Shown: one piece after another, positions 1 through 11,566 of the stretch | Position numbering within the stretch: the first letter of the stretch is position 1 | Layout: each line of letters begins with the position of its first letter | Source of the DNA: Apostichopus japonicus | Lineage: Eukaryota; Echinodermata; Holothuroidea; Aspidochirotida; Stichopodidae | Reading direction: 5' to 3' | DNA length: 64,000 nucleotides | Assembly (NCBI RefSeq): GCF_037975245.1 | Contig: NC_092582.1 | Span: 392,001 to 456,000, forward strand | Translations under genes and position numbers: made by a program | Notes under the pieces: model-generated | The model's database searches: none | What the model was told of the DNA's origin: nothing | The model's input: only the letters and a program-made list of their open reading frames with translations

Positions 1-694
1 TACTACCACACAACATTGTAGGCATTGCTGGTGATGGTTTGTTAGTAATTATCGGTTTAACACCATGTTTTACTCTGTTTGATGTCAGGAACTGGAGATT
101 TGAAATATTTAAGTCTCCCCCAATATGAAAAGATCCTCATTAGTAACTTTGGTTAAATATCCACATTGTCTACATTAGTGTTAAATTGGTAAGGAAGACA
201 CCTTTAATTGTTGAATGTTACCAAAATGAAAGAAATTTAGCTATTTATTTACATGAATGACCTTATAGTATAGTTGCAGGCCATTTTAGGGGTGTTTTGG
301 GTAATAATTAAGCTTATTGTTGCAAATATGTATTTTATGAGAACCAGTAGATATGCTTGCTACTTTAACTATCAGTTTAAAGAAATTATTCAAATGTATA
401 GTATGTGACAAACTTCCATATGATTTAGGAGTTTCTGAGTTTGCTTGCAAAATTAATTCACTCCATTGAACATGGTTAGGATGAAATTTACTTGAAATGT
501 TGTTTCCTTGATATTAAACATCCAACTTTCCTTGAAAACAGGCAGTTAAATACTTTGACCAAAGTATAATATGACATAGTTGGCTGTCAAGTTCATTGTA
601 ATGGAGCTTCAGTGTAATGTTAGCAATGAAAGAATTACAGAGAACATAATTGTTGTGAGACGGCAGCATGGTGATTTATACTGCATAATATCCA
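1..694 (+). other. HS2ST1 intron, unique part
   Basis: AT-rich unique sequence with no supportable exon or RNA gene. From the position of the HS2ST1 last exon at 5539 it is inferred to be intronic sequence of that gene. The first recognisable units of the following 77 bp array appear near its right edge. Confidence 0.5.
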
Positions 695-2707
695 GTATGT
701 TATGTGGCAGGTATAGGATTTGAAACTACTGTACTGGTGTCCTATTGTCAGGCAGCATTTTATTACATGGTGTATGTTATGTGGCAGGTACAGGATATGA
801 AACTACTGTACTGGTGTCCTATTGTCAGGCAGCAATTTATTACATGGTGTATGTTATGTGGCAGGTATAGGATTTGAAACTACTGTACTGGTGTCCTATT
901 GTCAGGCAGCATTTAATTACATGGTGTATGTTATGTGGCAGGTATAGGATTTGAAACTACTGTACTGGTGTCCTATTGTCAGGCAGCATTTTATGACATG
1001 GTGTATGTTATGTGGCAGGTACAGGATATGAAACTACTGTACTGGTGTCCTATTGTCAGGCAGCAATTTATTACATGGTGCATGTTATGTGGCAGGTATA
1101 GGATATGAAATTACTGTACCGGTGTTCTATTGTCAGGCAGCATTTTATTACATGGTGTATGTTATGTGGCAGGTATAGGATTTGAAACTACTGTACTGGT
1201 GTCCTATTGTCAGACAGCAGTTTATTACATGGTGTATGTTATGGCAGGTATAGGATATGAAACTACTGTACTGGTGTCCTATTGTCAGGCAGCATTTTAT
1301 GACATGGTGCATGTTATGTGGCAGGTATAGGATTTGAAACTACTGTACTGGTGTCCTATTGTCAGGCAGCAATTTATTACATGGTGCATGTTATGTGGCA
1401 GGTATAGGATATGAAACTATTGTACTGGTGTCCTATTGTCAGGCAGCAATTTATTACATGGTGCATGTTATGTGGCAGGTATAGGATATGAAATTACTGT
1501 ACCAGTGTTCTATTGTCAGGCAGCATTTTATTACATGGTGTATGTTATGTGGCAGGTATAGGATTTGAAACTACTGTACTGGTGTCCTATTGTCAGACAG
1601 CAGTTTATTACATGGTGTATGTTATGTGGCAGGTACAGGATATGAAACTACTGTACTGGTGTCCTATTGTCAGGCAGCAATTTATTACACGGTGTATGTT
1701 ATGTGGCAGGTATAGGATATGAAACTACTGTACTGGTGTCCTATTGTCAGGCAGCATTTTATGACATGGTGTATGTTATGTGGCAGGTACAGGATATGAA
1801 ACTACTGTACTGGTGTCCTATTGTCAGGCAGCAATTTATTACATGGTGCATGTTATGTGGCAGGTATAGGATATGAAACTACTGTACTGGTGTCCTATTG
1901 TCAGGCAGCATTTTATGACATGGTGTATGTTATGTGGCAGGTACAGGATATGAAACTACTGTACTGGTGTCCTATTATCAGGCAGCATTTTATGACATGG
2001 TGTATGTTATGTGGCAGGTATAGGATATGAAACTACTGTACTGGTGTCCTATTGTCAGGCAGCATTTTATGACATGGTGTATGTTATGTGGCAGGTATAG
2101 GATTTGAAACTACTGTACTGGTGTCCTATTATCAGGCAGCATTTTATGACATGGTGTATGTTATGTGGCAGGTATAGGATTTGAAACTACTCTACTGGTG
2201 TCCTATTATCAGGCAGCATTTTATTACATGGTGTATGTTATGTGGCAGGTATAGGATTTGAAACTACTCTACTGGTGTCCTATTATCAGGCAGCATTTTA
2301 TTACATGGTGTATGCTATGTGGCAGGTATAGGATTTGAAACTACTGTACTGGTGTCCTATTGTCAGGCAGCATTTTATTACATGGTGTATGTTATGTGGC
2401 AGGTATAGGATATGAAACTACTGTACTGGTGTCCTATTATCAGGCAGCATTTTATTACATGGTGTATGTTATGTGGCAGGTATAGGATTTGAAACTACTG
2501 TACTGGTGTCCTATTGTCAGGCAGCATTTTATTACATGGTGCATGTTATGTGGCAGGTACAGGATATGAAACTACTGTACTGGTGTCCTATTGTCAGGCA
2601 GCATTTTATTACATGGTGTATGTTTTGTGGCAGGTATAGGATATGAAACTACTGTACTGGTGTCCTATTGTCAGGCAGCATTTTACTACATGGTGTATGT
2701 TTTATGT
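695..2707. repeat. 77 bp minisatellite, about 26 copies
   Basis: Tandem copies of a 77 bp unit that reads ATGTGGCAGGTATAGGAT, then CTGTACTGGTGTCCTATTG, then CAGGCAGCATTTTATTACAT. Copies differ by a few substitutions (GTATAGG or GTACAGG, GATATG or GATTTG). Each unit holds an acceptor-like CCTATTGTCAG and, 36 nt later, a donor-like GGCAG/GTATAG. Short open frames here (60-70 codons) recur copy after copy because of the periodicity and are not genes. Confidence 0.97.
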
Positions 2708-2755
2708 CAACTAGCACATGATAAACTATATGTGTTATATTGGCAGGCAGCAAAC

Positions 2756-4192
2756 CTGCGTGTCAGGTCTCAGCTTGCCAGACAACATCTTTATACTTGT
2801 CATGTCATATGTTGGCGGCAGACTGCATGTTTATCAAGCTACATAGTTATGTGTAGGTCAGCTTGGCAGACAACATCTTTATACTTGTCATGTCATATGT
2901 TGGCGGCAGACTGCATGTTTATCAAGCTACATAGTTATGTGTAGGTCAGCTTGGCAGACAACATCTTTATACTTGTCATGTCATATGTTGGCGGCAGACT
3001 GCATGTTTATCAAGCTACATAGTTATGTGTAGGTCAGCTTGCCAGACAACATCTTTATACTTGTCATGTCATATGTTGGCTGCAGACTGCATGTTTATCA
3101 AGCTACATAGTTATGTGTAGGTCAGCTTGCCAGACAACATCTTTATACTTGTCATGTCATATGTTGGCTGCAGAATGCATGTTTATCAAGCTACATAGTT
3201 ATGTGTAGGTCAGCTTGCCAGACAACATCTTTATACTTGTCATGTCATATGTTGGCTGCAGACTGCATGTTTATCAAGCTACATAGTTATGTGTAGGTCA
3301 GCTTGGCAGACAACATCTTTATACTTGTCATGTCATATGTTGGTGGCAGACTGCATGTTTATCAAGCTACATAGTTATGTGTAGGTCAGCTTGCCAGACA
3401 ACATCTTTATACTTGTCATGTCATATGTTGGCGGCAGACTGCATGTTTATCAAGCTACATAGTTATGTGTAGGTCAGCTTGCCAGACAACATCTTTATAC
3501 TTGTCATGTCATATGTTGGCGGCAGACTGCATGTTTATCAAGCTACATAGTTATGTGTAGGTCAGCTTGCCAGACAACATCTTTATACTTGTCATGTCAT
3601 ATGTTGGCGGCAGACTGCATGTTTATCAAGCTACATAGTTATGTGTAGGTCAGCTTGGCAGACAACATCTTTATACTTGTCATGTCATATGTTGGCGGCA
3701 GACTGCATGTTTATCAAGCTACATAGTTATGTGTAGGTCAGCTTGCCAGACAACATCTTTATACTTGTCATGTCATATGTTGGCGGCAGACTGCATGTTT
3801 ATCAAGCTACATAGTTATGTGTAGGTCAGCTTGCCAGACAACATCTTTATACTTGTCATGTCATATGTTGGCGGCAGACTGCATGTTTATCAAGCTACAT
3901 AGTTATGTGTAGGTCAGCTTGCCAGACAACATCTTTATACTTGTCATGTCATATGTTGGCGGCAGACTGCATGTTTATCAAGCTACATAGTTATGTGTAG
4001 GTCAGCTTGGCAGACAACATCTTTATACTTGTCATGTCATATGTTGGCTGCAGACTGCATGTTTATCAAGCTACATAGTTATGTGTAGGTCAGCTTGCCA
4101 GACAACATCTTTATACTTGTCATGTCATATGTTGGCTGCAGACTGCATGTTTATCAAGCTACATAGTTATGTGTAGGTCAGCTTGGCAGACA
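2756..4192. repeat. 88 bp minisatellite, about 16 copies
   Basis: Head-to-tail copies of an 88 bp unit beginning GGTCAGCTTGCCAGACAACA and ending CATAGTTATGTGTA. The spacing is exactly 88 (for example 2856 and 2944). The copies are nearly identical, with a few alternating sites (CTTGCC or CTTGGC; GGCGGC or GGCTGC), so the array has been recently homogenised. It abuts the 77 bp array with only about 50 bp between them but shares no sequence with it. Confidence 0.97.
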
Positions 4193-4365
4193 ACATTTCA
4201 CAACATAAGTATCATAGATGCTAATATATCTGCATGTCATATGACAACTGTGGTACACTAAATACATAATACACATGTACAGTATATATCATATATCACA
4301 ATAAAATGCAGCTATGTGTATGCATGTAAGCATGTTGTATCATCAGATTACTCTTTGGCACATTG
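4193..4365. other. Spacer between arrays
   Basis: AT-rich intronic spacer between the 88 bp and 50 bp arrays. Nothing coding or structural was seen in it. Confidence 0.5.
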
Positions 4366-5419
4366 TAGAATAGCTTGCTAGTGTGTGCTCAATCCAGTGT
4401 ACATGTAATATAATTTAGAATAGCTTGCTAGTGTGTGCTCAATCCAGTGTACATGTAATATAATTTAGAAATAGCTTGCTAGTGTGTGCTCAATCCAGTG
4501 TACATGTAATATAATTTAGAATAGCTTGCTAGTGTGTGCTCAATCCAGTGTACATGTAATATAATTTAGAAATAGCTTGCTAGTGTGTGCTCAATCCAGT
4601 GTACATGTAATATAATTTAGAATAGCTTGCTAGTGTGTGCTCAATCCAGTGTACATGTTATATAATTTAGAATAGCTTGCTAGTGTGTGCTCAATCCAGT
4701 GTACATGTAATATAATTTAGAATAGCTTTGTAGTGTGTGCTCAATCCAGTGTACATGTAATATAATTTAGAATAGCTTGCTAGTGTGTGCTCAATCCAGT
4801 GTACATGTAATATAATTTAGAAATAGCTTGCTAGTGTGTGCTCAATCCAGTGTACATGTAATATAATTTAGAATAGCTTGCTAGTGTGTGCTCAATCCAG
4901 TGTACATGTAATATAATTTAGAATAGCTTGCTAGTGTGTGCTCAATCCAGTGTACATGTAATATAATTTAGAATAGCTTGCTAGTGTGTGCTCAATCCAG
5001 TGTACATGTAATATAATTTAGAATAGCTTGCTAGTGTGTGCTCAATCCAGTGTACATGTAATATAATTTAGAATAGCTTGCTAGTGTGTGCTCAATCCAG
5101 TGTACATGTAATATAATTTAGAATAGCTTTGTAGTGTGTGCTCAATCCAGTGTACATGTAATATAATTTAGAATAGCTTGCTAGTGTGTGCTCAATCCAG
5201 TGTACATGTAATATAATTTAGAATAGCTTTGTAGTGTGTGCTCAATCCAGTGTACATGTAATATAATTTAGAATAGCTTGCTAGTGTGTGCTCAATCCAG
5301 TGTACATGTAATATAATTTAGAATAGCTTGCTAGTGTGTGCTCAATCCAGTGTACATGTAATATAATTTAGCATAGCTTGCTAGTGTGTGCTCAATCCAG
5401 TGTACATGTAACATAATTT
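4366..5419. repeat. 50-51 bp minisatellite, about 21 copies
   Basis: Unit AGAATAGCTTGCTAGTGTGT followed by GCTCAATCCAGTGTACATGT and AATATAATTT. Some copies carry one extra A (51 bp), and a minor variant CTTTGTAG recurs several times. The array ends about 120 bp before the acceptor of the HS2ST1 last exon. Confidence 0.97.
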
Positions 5420-5538
5420 CATTCAGGCAACATGATATGTATGTTGGGAATTTTGAAAAGGTGTAACAGATGTATACATGTTTCTTGGATTACCTGTACA
5501 AGATCTCTACAAAACTATCCTTCCTTTTTTTATTTAAG

Positions 5539-5762
5539 GAAAAAGATCTCACTTGAGAAAAACTTCAAGGAAGGATCACCCGTCTGAGGAAACATTGGAA
5601 TTTTTTCGTCAAAATCCAGTTTGGCAAATGGAGGAGGAATTTTACAACTTTGTGCTGGAAAACTTCCATGCTGTCAAGCAGCGTTCCCTGGGAGAAGATA
5701 ACTCAGGTCGTGTGGCTGCGCTTGAACGACAGTTTACGTATGAGAAAGTTCGACCCAGGTAG
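5539..5762 (+). CDS. HS2ST1: Heparan sulfate 2-O-sulfotransferase, last coding exon
   Basis: C-terminal exon of the Golgi enzyme that moves sulfate from PAPS to the 2-O position of iduronate (and glucuronate) in heparan sulfate. The exon follows a pyrimidine-rich acceptor (TTTTTTTATTTAAG), starts in phase 1 (completing a Gly codon), encodes KRSHLRKTSRKD and then ...WQMEEEFYNFVLENF... and ...FTYEKVRPR, and stops at TAG 5760-5762. The order and spacing match the human C-terminus (KKSHLRKT, WKMENEFYEFALEQF, FFYEKIYP), which is family knowledge recalled rather than searched. About 73 of some 356 residues are present. The PAPS-binding and catalytic parts lie on upstream exons outside the window. 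The upstream intron is filled with three minisatellites. Paralogous uronyl 2-O-sulfotransferase is the main alternative and fits less well. Confidence 0.9.
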
Positions 5763-6134
5763 CAGTACTTAAGCATCAGTAGGATCAAACATGGCTGTGT
5801 AGAAACAAGAGACATTGAACAGTATAAAATGACACAAAGTGCTTCAAATTGAGAAGTCAAATCAACCAGTTATTTACTTTTCTTTTGCATTGGTTGATAA
5901 AGGTCAGCTATTTCCACTCAGTGGTACTTAACATTCGTTTTATTATTTACATTTGCTTTCTTTTATAATTATTATCCTTTTCTTGATTCAGTTAACCTTA
6001 GGAAGTAGAAATTACAACATCTCTATGCTCAGTTGCTCATGCATTTGTATAACTTATCACCTGATTAAATTTGTTTCTGTGCTTGAGATTGTAGGTTTAA
6101 AAGAACAAGAAAATCTATACTGGCAGCTAGGTTT
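5763..6134 (+). other. Probable HS2ST1 3' UTR, proximal part
   Basis: AT-rich sequence directly after the HS2ST1 stop codon with no further coding signal. The 3' UTR end is not fixed. Possible AATAAA signals on this strand occur at 8866-8871 and 9737-9742. Confidence 0.45.
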
Positions 6135-6690
6135 CCTTATCTTTGTTATTAGTAGTAACTGGTAGCCGCTAGTCATAAAAAAGTAACTGGTAGCAGCTAC
6201 AAGCACCTGTAGCCCCTAGTTGTAACTGGGAGCTGCAAGTTGTATCTGGTGTCCACTAGAAGTAAGTGGTAGTTACTAGTAGTAACTGGTAGTCACTAGT
6301 AGTAACAGGTAAAAACTACTGGAAAACAGCAAGTACCTGTGTTAACCAGTAGTGGCTAAATAGTATGTGGTAGCCTTGAGTAGTAGCTGGTTGCTACTAA
6401 TATTAACTAGTGGCTGCTAGTAGTATCTGGTAGCAGCCACTAGTATCTGGTAGTTGTAACTGGTAACTGCTCTTGGAATCACTTGTAGCATCCGGTAACC
6501 AGTTGTCATCCGGTTACCGCCAATGATATCCTGTAACTGCTAATTGGTAGCCTCTGGTAATATGTGGTAACAGCTAGTAGTATCTGGTGGCCACTAGTAT
6601 TAACTGGTAGTCGCATGTTATAACGGATAAAACCTACTAGAAGAAATTGGTAGCTACAAGTAGTAATGGATAACTACTATACCTCACTGG
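6135..6690. repeat. Degenerate short-period repeat (TAACTGGTAG)
   Basis: About 550 bp in which AGTAACTGGTAG-like words recur irregularly every 15-30 bp, together with CTAGTAGTAA and TGGTAGC. No clean unit length survives, unlike the sharp arrays around it, so it looks like an old, decayed tandem repeat. Confidence 0.7.
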
Positions 6691-7001
6691 TGGGTGATAA
6701 GACAACACAGATTTCTGTAAGGTGACATTCAACCAACAGATATATCCAGAAAGATCACCTATATAAATGTGAGCTACAGCAAAAACATCAATAGAACAAT
6801 GATGCCAAATTTATGAAAATATTTTTATTTTTGAGTCGGGAGTTGATTTGGAGAAGAGTTAGTTAATCGAAGGCCATGACAAGACATCTGGACATTGCTT
6901 ACTTTTACCTTGACTTCTCAATACTTCAGTTTATTATGGTACCAAATGGCTGGATCATTTCTTGCCTTTTACTTAGATGTGTTCATTTGAGTTAAAAGCT
7001 A

Positions 7002-8092
7002 TTATCTCCCACCAATATTTCAATGTTGTATCCCATCCAGTGAATGATCAGATCTTATACCAATCATTCCTGGATCCATACTAAGGACATGTCCATTGTT
7101 TTATCTCCCACCAATATTTCAATGTTGTATCCCATCCAGTGAATGATTGGATCTTATACCAATCATTCTGGAATCCATACTAAGGACATGTCTATTGTTT
7201 TATCTCCCACCAATATTTCAATGTTGTATCCCATCCAGTGAATGATCAGATCTTATACCAATCATTCTGGAATCCATACTAAGGACATGTCCATTGTTTT
7301 ATCTCCCACCAATATTTCAATGTTGTATCCCATCCAGTGAATGATCAGACCTTATACCAATCATTCTGGAATCCATACTAAGGACATGTCCATTGTTTTA
7401 TCTCCCATCAATATTTCAATGTTGTATCCCATCCAGTGAATGATCAGATCTTATACCAATCATTCCTGGATCCATACTAAGGACATGTCCATTGTTTGAT
7501 CTCCCACCAATATTTCAATGTTGTATTCCATCCAGTGAATGATCAGATCTTATACCAATCATTCCTGGATCCATACTAAGGACATGTCCATTGTTTTATC
7601 TCCCATCAATATTTCAATGTTGTATCCCATCCAGTGAATGATCAGATCTTATACCAATCATTCTGGAATCCATACTAAGGACATGTCCATTGTTTTATCT
7701 CCCACCAATATTTCAATGTTTATACCATCCAGTGAATGATCAGATCTTATACCAATCATTCCTGGATCCATACTAAGGACATGTCCATTGTTTGATCTCC
7801 CATCAATATTTCAATGTTGTATCCCATCCAGTGAATGATCAGATCTTATACCAATCATTCCTGGATCCATACTAAGGACATGTCCATTGTTTGATCTCCC
7901 ATCAATATTTCAATGTTGTATCCCATCCAGTGAATGATTAGATCTTATACCAATCATTCTGGGATCCATACTAAGGACATGTCTATTGTTTTATCTCCCA
8001 CCAATATTTCAATGTTGTTTCCCATCCAGTGAATGATCAGACCTTATACCAATCATTCTGGGATCCGTACTAAGGACATGTCTATTGTTTTA
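7002..8092. repeat. 99 bp minisatellite, about 11 copies
   Basis: Unit TATCTCCCACCAATATTTCA, then ATGTTGTATCCCATCCAGTG, then AATGATCAGATCTTATACCA, ending CTAAGGACATGTCCATTGTT. Copies differ at scattered sites (CACC or CATC; CTGGATCC or TGGAATCC). It lies downstream of the HS2ST1 stop, in the 3' UTR or the flank. Confidence 0.96.
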
Positions 8093-8384
8093 TTTTCTTT
8101 TGTCCTTAGTATACCAAACACATAATTTTTGAAGGAGGAGATGGTAGGTGCTAAGTCCTAACTATGTTTGATTCATCATTCATGAGCGATACATTTCGTT
8201 AATATTTTATAGATTATAACAGTATGTTTTATGTTGATTCACTGTTAGTTTTAATGTAACATATCCCAGTGAGCCAGTCTTGTATCAACATCATAGTTGT
8301 TTCAGTTCTTTGCCTTTTTCTTCATTATCCAAAGTGGCTTTGTGACTAACAAGATAATCGTAACCTAATACATGCGGATGAGTG
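8093..8384. other. Unique sequence downstream of HS2ST1
   Basis: No gene or repeat was recognised. AT-rich. Confidence 0.4.
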
Positions 8385-8595
8385 TGTGTGAAATGTGAAA
8401 ACCTTGTAAACAATATGTCTCAAGAAGGGAATCTTTGACCAATCTCATATTTAATATGTAGTTTGTGTTTTTGTTTTTGGTGAAGTCAAAGGTCATTTGG
8501 GGTCAAGAGGTTTCAGATTGTGAAAACCTTGTTTTATAATCTACTGTATCTCCGATGGACCAGCCTATTAGATAACATGTGCGTTTCGTCTCATA
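8385..8595. repeat. Dispersed repeat copy (family at 62.9 kb)
   Basis: Contains GTGAAAACCTTGTAAACAAT, CTCAAGAAG, GAATCTCATATTTA-like words, AAGTCAAAGGTCATTTGG and a second TGTGAAAACCTTGTTTTA. The same words occur in the same order at about 62895-63130, and in inverted orientation at about 20085-20425, so this is an interspersed family. The element type is not identified. Confidence 0.7.
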
Positions 8596-9790
8596 AGAAT
8601 AGGAGAGCTTGTTGGCAATTGGAAATTAAGGGCATCCATAGATAAGAATCAAATCTCCATTGACTTAAGTGTGTCGGTAACGTTTGGAGTTGCCATGTAT
8701 GTCGCTGCATACATGCTTATGCACAAAGGTGTGTAATGAAGGTTGTACTGTTGGTATACATACAACGTTGCTATTGGAATGGACGATTTTATTGTGAATC
8801 ATCCGTATTACATTTTTGCTTCCATTTGTTGAAGTTTCTGCCGTATTTCACAATTTTCAGTGCCAAATAAAAACTTCAGGTTTGGATGTAGTAACGTTGG
8901 GGAAATGTTCAAGCGCTGTTTACGAAAATAACTGGCGCCTAGTTAGATGATTTAAAGGCAAACCAGATGCAAAATCTTGGGACCAGAGGGTAAAAATTGC
9001 CCAGTGCCTGCTTAAAATACAGCTTGTAGGTGTAACACATGAGCAGAAGAAGCCTGTTGTCTTTGATAGAGATCAATCTGTAGGCTGAATACAAGAAAAG
9101 TTTCCATCTCAGTCATCAGCTGCCAATATGAATGTTGTTTGTCATAAATATCTCAATACATTTTGCGCTTAGATTGAAGTATGTTGTTCATCCTGGCTAT
9201 ACCCAACAGCCTAGCGTGTCACATTCATGTAAGATTATTCATGTAGCATCATCGAAACTACACTGCAGTTTCGCTGTCTGGTTATCTACTGCATCTGTTT
9301 GCATTAAAATATTTAGATTTGTATCAAACAGTAACTGAAAGTACTGTGTCCACATTTTGTAATATTGTTTCTTTGAAGTTATGCAATAATTCCTCAGTGA
9401 TGAAGCAGGATAAATTATTTAAGAAATCTAACCATACTTAACTGAGCACACCAGCAAATCCATTGCAAAGCTTTGTACCAGAACATATTTGTTTTTGTTA
9501 GTTTGTGTGGTTGTTTCGCTATATCACTGTGAGCTACCTCTTTTGTATTAACATCATAGTGGTCTTGTAAGATGAGGAGAAATCCTCCAACTGTGTCATT
9601 TGTTGTATATAATGCTATGCTTATTATCTTTCCAAGCTCTGTTGAGTACTGGACTTCCATTGCAGCTGTCAGCATCATACATGTCTGCTGTTTCAAATTG
9701 TGACATCTCATTGAAGTGATTTCAGTTTTGTGGGCAAATAAAATATTAAATAGGTTCACTATGAGTCTTATTCTGACAATGGCGAATGAG
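8596..9790. other. Intergenic sequence between HS2ST1 and WDR47
   Basis: AT-rich unique sequence. Open frames of 68-114 codons here (9132-9338 plus, 9415-9759 minus) have no recognisable domain and no splice context, so they are not called. An AATAAA at 8866-8871 could serve as a distal HS2ST1 polyadenylation signal, with another at 9737-9742. Confidence 0.4.
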
Positions 9791-11566
9791 GTGGTTCTTG
9801 GAGTGGGTTAGTATAATTGTTAATGGTTTAGTAGGAGGGTGGTGAATGGTTGAGTAGGAGGATGGTTGGGGTTTTGGTGGTTCATGGTGCAGACAATTGG
9901 AGTGGGTTAGTATAATTGTTAATGGTTTAGTAGGAGGGTGATGAATGGTTGAGTAGGAGGGTGGATGGGGTTTTGGTGGTTCATGGTGCAGACAATTGGA
10001 GTGGGTTAGTAAAGGGAGAATGGTTTAGTAGGTGGGTGATGAATGGTTGAGTAGGAGGATGGTTAGGGTTTTGGTGGTTCATGGTGCAGACAATTGGAGT
10101 GGGTTAGTAAAAGGGTTAATGGTTTAGTAGGAGGGTGGTGAATGGTTGAGTAGGAGGATGGTTGGGGTTTTGGTGGTTCATGGTGCAGACAATTGGAGTG
10201 GGTTAGTATAATTGTTAATGGTTTAGTAGGAGGGTGATGAATGGTTGAGTAGGAGGGTGGATGGGGTTTTGGTGGTTCATGGTGCAGACAATTGGAGTGG
10301 GTTAGTAAAGGGAGAATGGTTTAGTAGGTGGGTGATGAATGGTTGAGTAGGAGGATGGTTAGGGTTTTGGTGGTTCATGGTGCAGACAATTGGAGTTGGT
10401 TAGTATAAGGGTTAATGGTTTAGTAGGAGGGTGGTGAATGGTTGAGTAGGAGGATGGTTGGGGTTTTGGTGGTTCATGGTGCAGACAATTGGAGTGGGTT
10501 AGTATAATCGTCAATGGTTTAGTAGGAGGGTGATGAATGGTTGAGTAGGAGGATGGTTGGGGTTTTGGTGGTTCATGGTGCAAACAATTGGAGTGGGTTA
10601 GTAAAAGGAGAATGTTTAGTAGGTGGGTGATGAATGGTTGAGTAGGAGGATGGTTGGGGTTTTGGGTGGTTCATGGTGCAGACAATTGGAGTTGGTTAGT
10701 ATAAAGGTTAATGGTTTAGTAGGAGGGTGGTGAATGGTTGAGTAGGAGGATGGTTGGGGTTTTGGTGGTTCATGGTGCAGACAATTGGAGTGGGTTAGTA
10801 TAAGGGTTAATGGTTTAGTAGGAGGGTGGTGAATGGTTGAGTAGGAGGATGGTTGGGGTTTTGGTGGTTCATGGTGCAGACAATTGGAGTGGGTTAGTAT
10901 AATCGTCAATGGTTTAGTAGGAGGGTAATGAATGGTTGAGTAGGAGGATGGTTGGGGTTTTGGTGGTTCATGGTGAAGACAATTGGAGTGGGTTAGTATA
11001 ATCGTCAATGGTTTAGTAGGAGGGTGATGAATGGTTGAGTAGGAGGATGGTTGGGGTTTTGGTGGTTCATGGTGCAGACAATTGGAGTGGGTTAGTAAAG
11101 GGAGAATGGTTTAGTAGGAGGGTGATGAATGGTTGAGTAGGAGGATGTTTAGGGTTTTGGTGGTTCATGGTGCAGACAATTGGAGTGGGTTAGTAAAGGG
11201 AGAATGGTTTAGTAGGTGGGTGATGAATGGTTGAGTAGGAGGATGGTTGGGGTTTTGGTGGTTCATGGTGCAGACAATTGGAGTGGGTTAGTATAATCGT
11301 CAATGGTTTTGTAGGAGGGTGATGAATGGTTGAGCAGGAGGATGGTTGGGGTTTTGGTGGTTCATGGTGCAGACAATTGGAGTGGGTTAGTAAAGGGAGA
11401 ATGGTGTAGTAGGTGGGTGATGAATGGTTGAGTAGGAGGATGGTTGGGGTTTTGGTGGTTCATGGTGCAGACAATTGGAGTGGGTTAGTAAAGGGAGAAT
11501 GGTTTAGTAGGAGGGTGATGAATGGTTGAGTAGGAGGATGTTTAGGGTTTTGGATTGGTTTGTAGG
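9791..11566. repeat. 99 bp G/T-rich minisatellite, about 18 copies
   Basis: Unit GACAATTGGAGTGGGTTAGT, then a variable stretch (ATAATTGTTAATGG or AAAGGGAGAATGG), then TTTAGTAGGAGGGTGATGAA, TGGTTGAGTAGGAGGATGGT and TGGGGTTTTGGTGGTTCATG. Spacing is 97-99 bp (for example 9892 and 9991). The plus strand is strongly G-rich and almost free of C, with several G3-G4 runs per unit. Minus-strand proline-rich open frames (up to 130 codons) are products of the periodicity. Confidence 0.97.

Noticed and set aside
695-5419. CRISPR array
   Set aside because: Units are contiguous tandem copies with no unique spacers, the units are 50-88 bp, and the context is a eukaryotic intron.
9415-9759. 114-codon minus frame
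   Set aside because: No family features and AT-rich random-looking composition; such lengths are expected by chance in this much AT-rich DNA.
10359-11008. Proline/histidine-rich minus-strand proteins (74 and 130 codons)
   Set aside because: Translation of the 99 bp G/T-rich minisatellite; no start context, splice sites or homology.
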